NCBI RefSeq assembly: GCF_045999315.1 | Contig: NZ_CP174607.1 | Span: forward strand, 2,418,001 to 2,482,000 | Reading direction: 5' to 3' | Origin: Peredibacter sp045999315 | GTDB taxonomy: Bacteria > Bdellovibrionota > Bacteriovoracia > Bacteriovoracales > Bacteriovoracaceae | Length of the DNA: 64,000 nt | Shown: piece by piece, positions 33,225-40,903 of the stretch | Position numbering within the stretch: position 1 is the first letter of the stretch | How the letters are laid out: each line of letters starts with the position of its first letter | Translations under genes and position numbers: made by a program | The notes under the pieces: model-generated | What the model was told of the DNA's origin: nothing | The model's input: the letters and a program-made list of their open reading frames with translations, nothing else | The model's database searches: none

Positions 33225-34623
33225 ATCCGCCCAATATTTTACAAAGTCTGATTAATTCCTGATTTCTCTTTTCATTAAATTCATGAGCACAATTAACGCG
33301 AAGATAGTTCTGATACTGGCGAGTGGCCGAAAACAAAGGTCCCGGGGTAAAAGAAATTTTCTGACGTTTGGCCTTCTGGAAGGCCTCAAGTGCATTCAGC
33401 CCCTCAACTCTGACCCAAAGAAAATAAGAACCGGTAGGATCAGAAAGACAGACCTTTGAGCCTAAATGGCCATTGATCACGTTAGAATAGATTTGAATAT
33501 TTTGCTGATAATAAGCCCCCAGGTTTTGTCCCACTTTCAAAAGATCTTCATTTCTTAAAATACTACTCACCACATATTGAGTAAGGGTGGAGGTCGAAAG
33601 ATTGAGACTCAGTTTCTGGCGAATGTAGCGGTCCGAATTTTCCGCCGGGATACACCAACCAATACGAAGACCAGGTCCAAGGAATTTTGAAAATGAAGAG
33701 CAATGAGTAACGATGCCTTCTTTATCAAAATACTTGTAACTCTTCGGTCGTTTTTTATCGAATGAAAGTTCACCATAAAGGTCATCTTCAATCAGGCGGA
33801 TTTTATACTTGTGGCAAATCGCGAGAATTTGTTTCTTCCTCTCATCGCTCATGGTGAAGCCCAAAGGATTCTGAGCGTTGGGAGTGGAGATGAGGGCCTT
33901 GATCTTGTTGCTCTTCGCAAGAGTCTCGAAGGCCTCCGGATCAAGTCCTTCTTTGGGATCAGTTTTCACTTCAAGGGCCTTAAGTCCATGGTGATGGATG
34001 GCGTGAAGAAGACCGAAGTAGCATGGGGACTCAATCGCCACAATGTCTCCGGCATCACATTCAGAGGCGAGAGCGATATTAATCGCCTCAAGACAACCAT
34101 TGGTGATGAGTATGTCTTTATAAGAACTCACTCCTACCCAAGGTCTCATCCAGCGAGAAAGTTCTTGGCGCAGATCCTCGAGGCCCATTCCAAAAATATA
34201 AGCACCAGTTGAATGGGGTTGATGCTTAATGGTTTGAACCATGTACTTGTTCACCATGCGGTTAGGGAATTTCTCCAGGGCGGGAGTTCCGACTCCAAAA
34301 GGTGCTGTCTCGATGTCCATGGTTTGGTTAATAAGATCAATAATTTCATCAATGTGTTCAATCTCACTGATCTTAGAACGAAATTTTTCAGAAGGTCTTA
34401 AAACATTTTCACTTTGAGAAGGCAGACGAGCGGAATAGCCACTTCGATCTTTAGCACTGACATAACCAAACAGTTCGAGTTTTCGATAGGCCTCAACTGC
34501 GGTGGACAGAGAAACGTCGAACTGATCTGAGATCTTTCGCAGAGATGGAAGCTTTTCACCGGGAAGGATGGAGCCCTTTTCAATATTCTCAATAAAGAAG
34601 TCAACTATTGTCTGGTAAAGCAT
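33223..34623 (-). CDS. MocR/PdxR-type GntR regulator with aminotransferase domain
   Basis: A 466-residue fusion: an N-terminal GntR winged helix (residues about 10-75, GSILPGEKLPSLRKISDQFDVSLSTAVEAYRKLELFGYV) and a PLP-dependent class I aminotransferase-like domain with NAQNPLGFTMS, LIEDDLYGELSFD and the PLP lysine in CSSFSKFLGPGLRIGW. It is a transcription factor sensing PLP or an amino compound. The divergent EamA transporter at 34710 is the likely target, and two direct repeats of ATCTGTTCTG lie between. Confidence 0.92.
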   Translation of the reverse strand: MLYQTIVDFFIENIEKGSILPGEKLPSLRKISDQFDVSLSTAVEAYRKLELFGYVSAKDRSGYSARLPSQSENVLRPSEKFRSKISEIEHIDEIIDLINQTMDIETAPFGVGTPALEKFPNRMVNKYMVQTIKHQPHSTGAYIFGMGLEDLRQELSRWMRPWVGVSSYKDILITNGCLEAINIALASECDAGDIVAIESPCYFGLLHAIHHHGLKALEVKTDPKEGLDPEAFETLAKSNKIKALISTPNAQNPLGFTMSDERKKQILAICHKYKIRLIEDDLYGELSFDKKRPKSYKYFDKEGIVTHCSSFSKFLGPGLRIGWCIPAENSDRYIRQKLSLNLSTSTLTQYVVSSILRNEDLLKVGQNLGAYYQQNIQIYSNVINGHLGSKVCLSDPTGSYFLWVRVEGLNALEAFQKAKRQKISFTPGPLFSATRQYQNYLRVNCAHEFNEKRNQELIRLCKILGG

Positions 34624-34627
34624 AAAA

Positions 34628-34668
34628 ATCTGTTCTGGTTAAAATTTAAAGATTCTGTATCTGTTCTG
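34628..34668. promoter_or_regulatory. Direct repeats ATCTGTTCTG, candidate MocR operator
   Basis: ATCTGTTCTG occurs at 34628-34637 and 34659-34668, 31 bases apart (about three helical turns), in the 86-base region between the MocR gene and the EamA gene. MocR proteins such as GabR bind direct repeats in such positions. Confidence 0.55.
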
Positions 34669-34709
34669 ATCTTATATTTTCTTTATTATTAAGATCAAGA
34701 GGATGTCGC

Positions 34710-35606
34710 ATGAACATAAGAATAATCCTATCTTTCGCTGTTATTTATATCATTTGGGGCTCGACCTTCACCGCCATTAAATGGGGGTTGGATGCTTTCC
34801 CACCGTTTTTATTGTCTGGCATGAGATTTGTGCTGGCAGGAATGGTGTTCTTTCTGATTGCAAAAGGGAAGGGCATTAAAGAAATGACGGGGAAAGAAAT
34901 TCGTCGCGAAATGCTAGTGGGATTTTTCCTAACACTTGGAAACGCTGGCGTATGCTGGGCGGAACAGTATATCAGTTCAGGTATTGCGGCCCTGATTGTA
35001 GGTGCTATTCCGGTGATGTTTATTCTCTTTAACTGGTTAGGTTTTGAGAAGAAAGCACCTACAGTAAGCGCACTTATTGCGTTTGCCATTGGGCTCACGG
35101 GGATTACTCTCATTTCATTAGGTGATGCTGAGGCCAGTAACTGGAAAGTCATTGTTGCTCTTATGCTTGCGAACTGTTCATGGGTTACAGGTTCTCTTAT
35201 TCTCAGAACTTCAACTTCCAAGGCGCCGTATTTCCCGCGTGCTTCCATTCAGACTTTAAGTGGTGGGATGTTTATCATTCTTATGTCTAATGTCGTAGGT
35301 GAAAGAGCGGTGAACTGGGGAAGTGTTCCACTAAGTGGAATTTTAAGTGTGGCCTACCTTGCTTTGGCCGGAACCATCCTGGCCTATACTTGTTACAGTT
35401 ATCTTCTTCGTAATGTTCGTACCGAACTTACATCTACTTATGCTCTGGTGAATCCAATGCTCGCGATTTTATTCGGAGTGGTTTGGTTAAATGAACCATT
35501 CACCCTAAAAGTCGCAATTGCTGGCGGTTTAATTCTTATGAGTGTGGTGATGGTGATTTATGGGGACAAGCTATTTCCAAAACCAGTTCCAGTAAAGAAC
35601 AAGTGA
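34710..35606 (+). CDS. EamA-family (DMT) transporter
   Basis: A 298-residue inner-membrane protein with ten hydrophobic segments in two EamA repeats. YIIWGSTFTAIKWGLDAFPPFLLSGMRFVLAGMVFF is the first repeat start and ASIQTLSGGMFIILM and YALVNPMLAILFGVVWLNEPFTLKVAIAGGLILM lie in the second. Family members export amino acids or metabolites. AGAGGA precedes the ATG. The divergent MocR regulator suggests control by PLP or an amino acid. The cargo is unknown. Confidence 0.9.
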   Translation: MNIRIILSFAVIYIIWGSTFTAIKWGLDAFPPFLLSGMRFVLAGMVFFLIAKGKGIKEMTGKEIRREMLVGFFLTLGNAGVCWAEQYISSGIAALIVGAIPVMFILFNWLGFEKKAPTVSALIAFAIGLTGITLISLGDAEASNWKVIVALMLANCSWVTGSLILRTSTSKAPYFPRASIQTLSGGMFIILMSNVVGERAVNWGSVPLSGILSVAYLALAGTILAYTCYSYLLRNVRTELTSTYALVNPMLAILFGVVWLNEPFTLKVAIAGGLILMSVVMVIYGDKLFPKPVPVKNK

Positions 35607-35615
35607 TCCGGATTT

Positions 35616-35652
35616 CACTATGGAGCATGGCCAAATGCCTGACTTCATAGTG
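35616..35652 (+). terminator. Hairpin after the EamA gene
   Basis: CACTATGGAG pairs with CTTCATAGTG with one G-T pair. A second short hairpin GGCCGT/ACGGCC follows at 35653-35675. There is no long T-run at the base of the first. Confidence 0.45.
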
Positions 35653-35719
35653 GGCCGTTTAGTTTTTTGACGGCCTTGAAAGTTCTTCGCTTTAAGCGCT
35701 TTATTGAGAAGACCTCATC

Positions 35720-35725
35720 TAAAAT
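35720..35725 (+). promoter_or_regulatory. -10 TAAAAT six bases before the ART-like gene
   Basis: TAAAAT is followed by six bases and then the ATG at 35732. There is no Shine-Dalgarno, so the message is probably leaderless. Confidence 0.5.
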
Positions 35726-35731
35726 CTTCTC

Positions 35732-36814
35732 ATGAAAAAAATTATCTCGTTACTCCTGTTGGGATTAATCACAACTTCGGCCTTTCCTGCAATATCTCTT
35801 CATGAAGAGATTAATGGGGACTATTCTGAGTACTCTGTTGAAAAGTCCTGCGCTGAAAAGCTTTTGAAAATAGACAGATCAGAGTTCAGGATTCAGAGTA
35901 TAGAAGAGCAAGCAGTTCCTCTAAGTTCAATCACCGATTCTAGGATATTTTACCACTATACGAATGCTCAACCGATGCTAACGCTCTTGGCGGCCGATGA
36001 AACAGATAGGCAAAAGGCCCAATCTATAATTGAAGCAAATCGAGGCCTGGAGGAAATCTTGAAGTTTTCTTTCAAGAGTCAGGGAATGAATCTTGCGGGC
36101 AGGGGATTTTATCTGGCCAAAGATCCATATAGCTCAATAATTTATGGAACCATTCAAGTTAGCTTTCTGATTCCTGGGGACGCTAGAACCTTAATACTTA
36201 GTACTTCTCTGTTAGACCAAGAGATAAAGAAGTTTCTTGCTAAACGCAAAATGGTAACATCCTGCTTTTATGACAATCGCAATCGTTCTCTCGTTAAGAC
36301 TTTAATTTTGCAAGAAAGCGGTATTGATTTCTATTTTTATGACAAAAACAATTATTGGTTCATGCTCCTGAATGAGGAATTGATTCAAGAAACGAGGGTC
36401 ATCACTGGAGTAAATTCTAGTGCTGATATGTTGCTTAAAATGACTGAAGCAGGAAGATTAAATGAGCTCAATAATAGACTAGGTGTTGATTGCTCTAAGG
36501 ATAAACCGGACTGCAAAACGGATATTTTAAACACTCTTATTCGTCAAAATGAAGTGTCCGCCGTTGGCAAATTCATTAAAGGCAATCACTACCCATTTGG
36601 ATGGAAAAACTCCTATCAAGAGATCAGTTCTGCCTTTAATCAAAGTTTAAAGAATAAAAACTATGAAATGGTTGATCAGTTTTTATCTGCAAGCTGTTCT
36701 TTAGAAGTTCATGAAGACCAGAAAAGAAGAAAGCTTGCGGAATATCTGGTGGATAAGGCCCCAAGGGACAAGAGAAAGCTCGTTAAAGCGAGAAAACAGG
36801 CAGTTTGCCCTTAG
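35732..36814 (+). CDS. Secreted protein with an ADP-ribosyltransferase-like H-Y signature
   Basis: A 360-residue exported protein (signal peptide MKKIISLLLLGLITTSAFPA). Residues 72-77 (IFYHYT) and 123-131 (GRGFYLAKD) resemble the first two parts of the H-Y-E signature of diphtheria-toxin/PARP-like ADP-ribosyltransferases, with His75 and Tyr127. The third position may be in NNYWFMLLNEELI (residues 206-218), where Glu215 or Glu216 or an Asn could serve. The C-terminal 130 residues look like ankyrin-type helical repeats (GRLNELNNRLG, NEVSAVGKFI, NYEMVDQFLS). If active it could be an exported modifying enzyme or effector. This is inference from motifs only. Confidence 0.6.
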   Translation: MKKIISLLLLGLITTSAFPAISLHEEINGDYSEYSVEKSCAEKLLKIDRSEFRIQSIEEQAVPLSSITDSRIFYHYTNAQPMLTLLAADETDRQKAQSIIEANRGLEEILKFSFKSQGMNLAGRGFYLAKDPYSSIIYGTIQVSFLIPGDARTLILSTSLLDQEIKKFLAKRKMVTSCFYDNRNRSLVKTLILQESGIDFYFYDKNNYWFMLLNEELIQETRVITGVNSSADMLLKMTEAGRLNELNNRLGVDCSKDKPDCKTDILNTLIRQNEVSAVGKFIKGNHYPFGWKNSYQEISSAFNQSLKNKNYEMVDQFLSASCSLEVHEDQKRRKLAEYLVDKAPRDKRKLVKARKQAVCP

Positions 36815-36821
36815 TAAGACT

Positions 36822-36846
36822 GGGGTGTCTAAACTTTATACACCCC
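36822..36846 (+). terminator. Hairpin after the ART-like gene
   Basis: GGGGTGT pairs with ACACCCC around an eleven-base loop in which CTAAA and TTTAT can also pair. No long T-run follows. Confidence 0.5.
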
Positions 36847-36924
36847 TTGTAATCCTTTCCCTTGATGACTCTGCTCCGCCCCTCACATGGTACGCTAGTT
36901 AAAAATTACTCAACAGGAGATCCT

Positions 36925-37569
36925 ATGAAAAAGTCATTCGTCATGCTCTCTTTGGTTCTAGCTCAAACTTTCTCATTTTCTGCTAACGCTGAACTTATTG
37001 GCCGCAACTGGAGATACCTACACATTCCATCTGGGATGCAAGTTGAACTAGATAACGTCAACGAGCAAGCAGGCACTGCTACATATTTCGACTACCAAAC
37101 TCATAAGAAAGTAAAAATCAACCTTTCTGACGTGAGCCGTGAAATCGACTCTGGTGTAAACGGTGTAAAGGCCGGTCACTTCGTGCTAGTAAACTTTGAT
37201 AAAGATGATGTGAGACACTGCCAGGTTTACCGCGTGTTTGAAATTGGTACTGCTCGCATTGGTTGTCAAAGCGGTAAAATCAGAAAGAACATCGGTGTGG
37301 ACCGTCCACAAGTCGCTCAATATAACGCCAGCGTTTATGATGTGACTGGTGAAGTTGAATCAATGGAAGGCTTCTCGAAAAAAGAAAAAGTAAAACTGGC
37401 CACTGATGCTGGAAATCTTAAGGCCGGTACAACAGTGAGAATCGAAGCGATTTTCTCAAACGGTGAAGCGCTTATCCAGAAAATGGGTGCCAATCTTCTG
37501 GATACATCAGGTCTTCTGTTAAAGTACAATATTGAAAGAGTAAGTCTAAACGATCTTGAAAAGAAATAG
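36925..37569 (+). CDS. Secreted protein of unknown function
   Basis: A 214-residue exported protein. ACAGGAGAT sets the ATG at 36925 (MKKSFVMLSLVLAQTFSFSANA, signal peptide); the longer upstream frame has no ribosome site. The mature part is a run of short beta-strands with repeated small barrel-like segments (MQVELDNVNEQAGTATYFDYQT, GHFVLVNFDKDDVRHCQVYRVFEIG, AGTTVRIEAIFSNGEALIQKM) like SH3-type or Tudor-like barrels. It is not recognised. A strong terminator follows. Confidence 0.72.
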   Translation: MKKSFVMLSLVLAQTFSFSANAELIGRNWRYLHIPSGMQVELDNVNEQAGTATYFDYQTHKKVKINLSDVSREIDSGVNGVKAGHFVLVNFDKDDVRHCQVYRVFEIGTARIGCQSGKIRKNIGVDRPQVAQYNASVYDVTGEVESMEGFSKKEKVKLATDAGNLKAGTTVRIEAIFSNGEALIQKMGANLLDTSGLLLKYNIERVSLNDLEKK

Positions 37570-37576
37570 ATAAAGT

Positions 37577-37600
37577 AAGGCCCCTAACGGGGCCTTTTTT
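37577..37600. terminator. Intrinsic terminator between 36925 gene and convergent genes
   Basis: AAGGCCCC pairs with GGGGCCTT around TAAC and is followed by more T residues, a classic terminator usable from both sides. Confidence 0.9.
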
Positions 37601-37603
37601 ATT

Positions 37604-37924
37604 TTAAAGACGAGTACACCGAACTTCCATTAAGAATTCACGCTTCCAGATGGCCAAATCCACAAAAGCTCCTGCCTTATCCAAACTCCCCGTCGCATAA
37701 GTACGAGATGGTTCATAAGCATTATAGGCCTCGATCTCAACCATATTTTGAGATTTTGCATTGGCCATGAAACGGAAACCTTCGATTTCTCCGATCACAG
37801 TCTTATCTTTTAAGCTAATTGAATTTGAAAGAACGGTTTCAGCGTTGTGCTTGGCCTCGCATCGAAGTTCCATGGCAAATACGGATGAACTAAAGAAGAG
37901 AGCAGTTAAAAGAAGTGTTTTCAT
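37604..37924 (-). CDS. Small exported protein of unknown function
   Basis: A 106-residue protein with signal peptide MKTLLLTALFFSSSVFA. The mature part MELRCEAKHNAETVLSNSIS and LMEVRCTRL has two cysteines near its ends, probably a disulfide, on a predicted all-beta fold. It overlaps the upstream gene by four bases (ATGA). I do not recognise it. Likely periplasmic. Confidence 0.7.
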   Translation of the reverse strand: MKTLLLTALFFSSSVFAMELRCEAKHNAETVLSNSISLKDKTVIGEIEGFRFMANAKSQNMVEIEAYNAYEPSRTYATGSLDKAGAFVDLAIWKREFLMEVRCTRL

Positions 37925-38352
37925 TTGAGAGTTCCTTTAATAGTTAAAGCGATCTTCTCTCCATCATGCCATTGTTCATGATAAAGAATCTCGCCCTGTT
38001 GAGTTTTTGTGAGAGTAAGAAAATATGTCGATCCATCGGCCGGATCAAAGATTTGATACTTAATTTCGCGATCACTGATGGTTCCCAGTTCTTCTTCCAG
38101 GTTCCACAGCTTTCCATTTCGGATGCTCATCTTAAATGGATCAAATGAGGCATTCAAAAGACCGCCACAATTATAACCACCATCTCTTAGACGAAAGAGT
38201 TCAGGAGTTGTTTCGAGACGAAGAAAAATCTCAGAACACTCATAAGTGCGACCACTGGCAAATACCGCCGTTCCGCTTCCTGAGAAACTTCCTGTGAAAC
38301 TGGCATGAACTTGAAATGAAACGAACAATAGGAGAGTGAAAAGTTTTTTCAT
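37921..38352 (-). CDS. Small exported protein of unknown function
   Basis: A 143-residue protein with signal peptide MKKLFTLLLFVSFQVHA. FTGSFSGSGTAVFASGRTYECSEIFLRLE and YNCGGLLNASFDP hold two cysteines and a strand-rich pattern of lipocalin-like or calycin-like proteins. It leads a two-gene unit with 37604 and is probably co-translated with it. No known family was recognised. Confidence 0.7.
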   Translation of the reverse strand: MKKLFTLLLFVSFQVHASFTGSFSGSGTAVFASGRTYECSEIFLRLETTPELFRLRDGGYNCGGLLNASFDPFKMSIRNGKLWNLEEELGTISDREIKYQIFDPADGSTYFLTLTKTQQGEILYHEQWHDGEKIALTIKGTLK

Positions 38353-38418
38353 TCTTAAAGGCTAACAGATGCCGCAGCACCCTTCAAGAATACTGTCAGT
38401 CAATGTTAGACTTCAGTG

Positions 38419-39933
38419 GTGAGAACGCTAACTCTACTTCTCTTATTTTTTAGCGGTTGTGCGAGCCTACCTGAGCCTTCAAAGAAAGAGCTGACCTATA
38501 GTTTTGACAGTTCTCCCAATACTAAGATCTATCATTCCATTCAAAAAGAACTGGCCGCTCATCCTAAACTCAATGGGTTTTATCCTTTAGGTGATGGGGA
38601 AGATGCATTGGCCGCTAGACTTGCTGCAGTTCTAGAGGCTGAGCGGACATTAGATCTTCAATATTACATCTGGCACGACGATGAAACTGGGCGTGCGCTT
38701 TTAAAGCAAATTCTTAAGGCCGCAGATCGAGGAGTGAGGGTCCGATTGTTATTGGATGATCTCAATGAAGGTAAGCACGATAAGGGGCTTTTGATTCTCG
38801 ATTCACATCCTTTTATCGAAGTCCGTCTGGCCAATCCCTTTGCTCATCGCAAGGCCCGGGTCATGGAGGCCTTCCGCTTTAGTCAGGTAAATCGCCGCAT
38901 GCATAATAAAGTTTTTATTGCTGACAACCAAATTGGCATCTTTGGCGGGCGAAATATTGGGAACGAATATTTTGGGGCGAGCGATGATATGAACTTCGGT
39001 GACTTTGATCTTTGGACAATAGGCCCATTGGTGAAAGATCTTTCAGAAGAATTTGATACTTACTGGAACAGTGATATTGCTTTTCCAGTGGCCCAACTTT
39101 CACAGGAAAAAATTACTAAAGAAGACATGAAAAAATTTGAAGAGAAGTCCATTCTTGATCAGAAAAAGGCCAAGACCGACAAATATGCTGAGCGGGTTCT
39201 TTCTCATCATCTTATTGAAAAATTTTTTGATAAAAAGCTTGATCTTTATTGGGGCAAGGCCCATGCCTTTTATGATTCACCAGAAAAACTCAATCCTGAT
39301 GAAAAAACCAAACTCCTGGCCGATGATCTTCGGGCCAATTTAAATGAGGCGAGTAAAGAGCTTATCCTTATTTCCCCTTATTTTATTCCAGGAAAAAAAG
39401 GAATGAAGACCTTTAAAGAACTTCGCAGTAAAGGTGTTGATACATGGGTGCTTACCAATTCCCTCGCCTCCAATGATGTGACGACGGTCTTTTCGGGATA
39501 TAGAAAATACCGAGAACCCCTGATTAAGAAAGGGGTAAAGCTCTACGAACTTATGCCTCGATCTAATAGAGAAGAGAAAAATAAAAGTTCCATTGGATCA
39601 AGTGCCACCTCTGGACTTCATGGGAAGCTGATTGTTTTTGATCAGAAGAAAATTGTGGTGGGGTCTATGAATATTGACCCTCGCTCAAAAAGTCTTAATA
39701 CAGAAATGGGTATTGTAGTAGAGAGTCCGGAATTAGCACGAGATATCGCTCAAAAGGTGAAAACCATTGTACAGGAAGATGCCTATCATGTGGTGCTTAA
39801 GGGTAATGATCTACGCTGGGAAACATTGAAAGATGATAAAACAGTTAAATACGATAAAGAGCCTGAGACGACCTGGTGGAAGAGGTTCAAGGCGAACCTC
39901 TCCGCCATTTTTGTGCCTGAAAAATTACTTTAA
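38419..39933 (+). CDS. Lipoprotein phospholipase D-family protein (cardiolipin synthase-like)
   Basis: A 504-residue phospholipase D superfamily protein with two HKD motifs: HNKVFIADN near residue 166 and HGKLIVFDQ near 401, each followed by the Gly-Asn-like GGRNIGNEYF and GSMNIDPRS. VRTLTLLLLFFSGCASLPEP is a lipoprotein signal. A GTG at 38419 follows TAGACT by six bases with no ribosome site; a GTG three bases earlier is the other choice. The family includes ClsC-type cardiolipin synthases, which use phosphatidylglycerol and phosphatidylethanolamine; this assignment is by fold only. Confidence 0.88.
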   Translation: MRTLTLLLLFFSGCASLPEPSKKELTYSFDSSPNTKIYHSIQKELAAHPKLNGFYPLGDGEDALAARLAAVLEAERTLDLQYYIWHDDETGRALLKQILKAADRGVRVRLLLDDLNEGKHDKGLLILDSHPFIEVRLANPFAHRKARVMEAFRFSQVNRRMHNKVFIADNQIGIFGGRNIGNEYFGASDDMNFGDFDLWTIGPLVKDLSEEFDTYWNSDIAFPVAQLSQEKITKEDMKKFEEKSILDQKKAKTDKYAERVLSHHLIEKFFDKKLDLYWGKAHAFYDSPEKLNPDEKTKLLADDLRANLNEASKELILISPYFIPGKKGMKTFKELRSKGVDTWVLTNSLASNDVTTVFSGYRKYREPLIKKGVKLYELMPRSNREEKNKSSIGSSATSGLHGKLIVFDQKKIVVGSMNIDPRSKSLNTEMGIVVESPELARDIAQKVKTIVQEDAYHVVLKGNDLRWETLKDDKTVKYDKEPETTWWKRFKANLSAIFVPEKLL

Positions 39934-40316
39934 CAATCCATATATTCATAGTCGCGGACTTCGCATTGAAGTTCTACATGCTGAGTTTGATTATTTTCAT
40001 CCGAGTAGGTCAATGTTCCGGAAGTATTTCCGGTGGAGTTAGCGAAGACGAGTTTCACATCATCAAAGTCATAAAGATCTTTATCGTTCTTGAATGAGCG
40101 CTCACCAGTTCTTAATCCGTTGTTCTCTTCACCATTAAAGCTAATGGCCCCGTTACTCTTGGTTTTACAACCATCAAAGTCAGAATAATAAGAAATGCTG
40201 ACTGGTTGACCATTCTTTAGTTGTCCTGAACACGTGCCCTCAACTTTCATGTTTGCCCCAGCATAAAGGTTATTCATGGTTAAAAGAACAAAAAGAGTGC
40301 CGATTAAGAATTTCAC
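39930..40316 (-). CDS. Small exported protein of unknown function
   Basis: A 128-residue protein. A GTG at 40316 lies after GAGGACAAC and begins VKFLIGTLFVLLTMNNLYA, a signal peptide; the frame extends to 40358 without a ribosome site. The mature part has four cysteines (GTCSGQL, DGCKTKS, LQCEVRDYEYMDC), which suggests disulfides in a small beta fold. It overlaps the end of the convergent phospholipase D gene by four bases. Not recognised. Confidence 0.68.
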   Translation of the reverse strand: MKFLIGTLFVLLTMNNLYAGANMKVEGTCSGQLKNGQPVSISYYSDFDGCKTKSNGAISFNGEENNGLRTGERSFKNDKDLYDFDDVKLVFANSTGNTSGTLTYSDENNQTQHVELQCEVRDYEYMDC

Positions 40317-40425
40317 GTTGTCCTCACTTGTTTGGTTTTTTGTTGTGCGGATAAACATAACTCCCTGTGCATGGTGCCACCATTTAACTTAGGCCAAAGA
40401 TTTGATGGGCCATTAGCTCGGTTTA

Positions 40426-40453
40426 TTGTCACTGACATTTGAATTCTTAGAAT
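40426..40453 (+). promoter_or_regulatory. Promoter TTGTCA-N16-TAGAAT of the BON gene, leaderless
   Basis: The -10 ends six bases before the ATG at 40460 and no Shine-Dalgarno follows it. Confidence 0.55.
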
Positions 40454-40459
40454 GAAAGA

Positions 40460-40864
40460 ATGGAAGAAATCATCTTTCGAAAGAAGAAGCCCAAGATTGA
40501 TTATGAGAATGAAGAAGATCAGGATTGGATTTCTTATTTGCATGAGAATTTAGAAAGACCTCTTGATTTTGGAAGCTCTTTCCCCGGTTCGAGTTGGAGC
40601 TATAAACGTAAGGATTCTCTCTTTGATCATGAAGACGGATTAAAGCGGCCTGATGATCAACTTCATCAAGATATCATGAAGCATTTGTACGACAGCAAAG
40701 AAGTAGATGCATCTCTCATCGAGACAATCGTTTTAAGTGGAAATGTTTTATTAAATGGCAAAGTGCACTCAGAGCAGGCAAAGCGTAGAGCGGAAGAAAT
40801 TGTTTCATCGCTTCCTGGGGTGTGGCGTGTGGAAAATAAACTCATAATAGAGCAACCATCTTAG
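40460..40864 (+). CDS. BON-domain protein with charged N-terminus
   Basis: A 134-residue protein. Residues about 68-132 form a BON domain (LHQDIMKHLYDSKEVDASLIETIVLSGNVLLNGKV, then SLPGVWRVENKLI). The first 65 residues are rich in charged residues (KKKPKIDYENEEDQD) with FGSSFPGSSWSYKRKDS, probably unstructured. There is no signal peptide. It is 40 bases upstream of the orphan histidine kinase gene but both have their own promoter-like hexamers. The role is unknown. Confidence 0.8.
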   Translation: MEEIIFRKKKPKIDYENEEDQDWISYLHENLERPLDFGSSFPGSSWSYKRKDSLFDHEDGLKRPDDQLHQDIMKHLYDSKEVDASLIETIVLSGNVLLNGKVHSEQAKRRAEEIVSSLPGVWRVENKLIIEQPS

Positions 40865-40903
40865 TTAATTTTCAAGTAGTGCTCCTTCCACTAAACTCAA
40901 TCT

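Noticed and set aside
35732..36814. A toxin-immunity pair
   Set aside because: The gene at 36925 is exported and has its own ribosome site and a terminator-like hairpin between; nothing marks it as an immunity protein.
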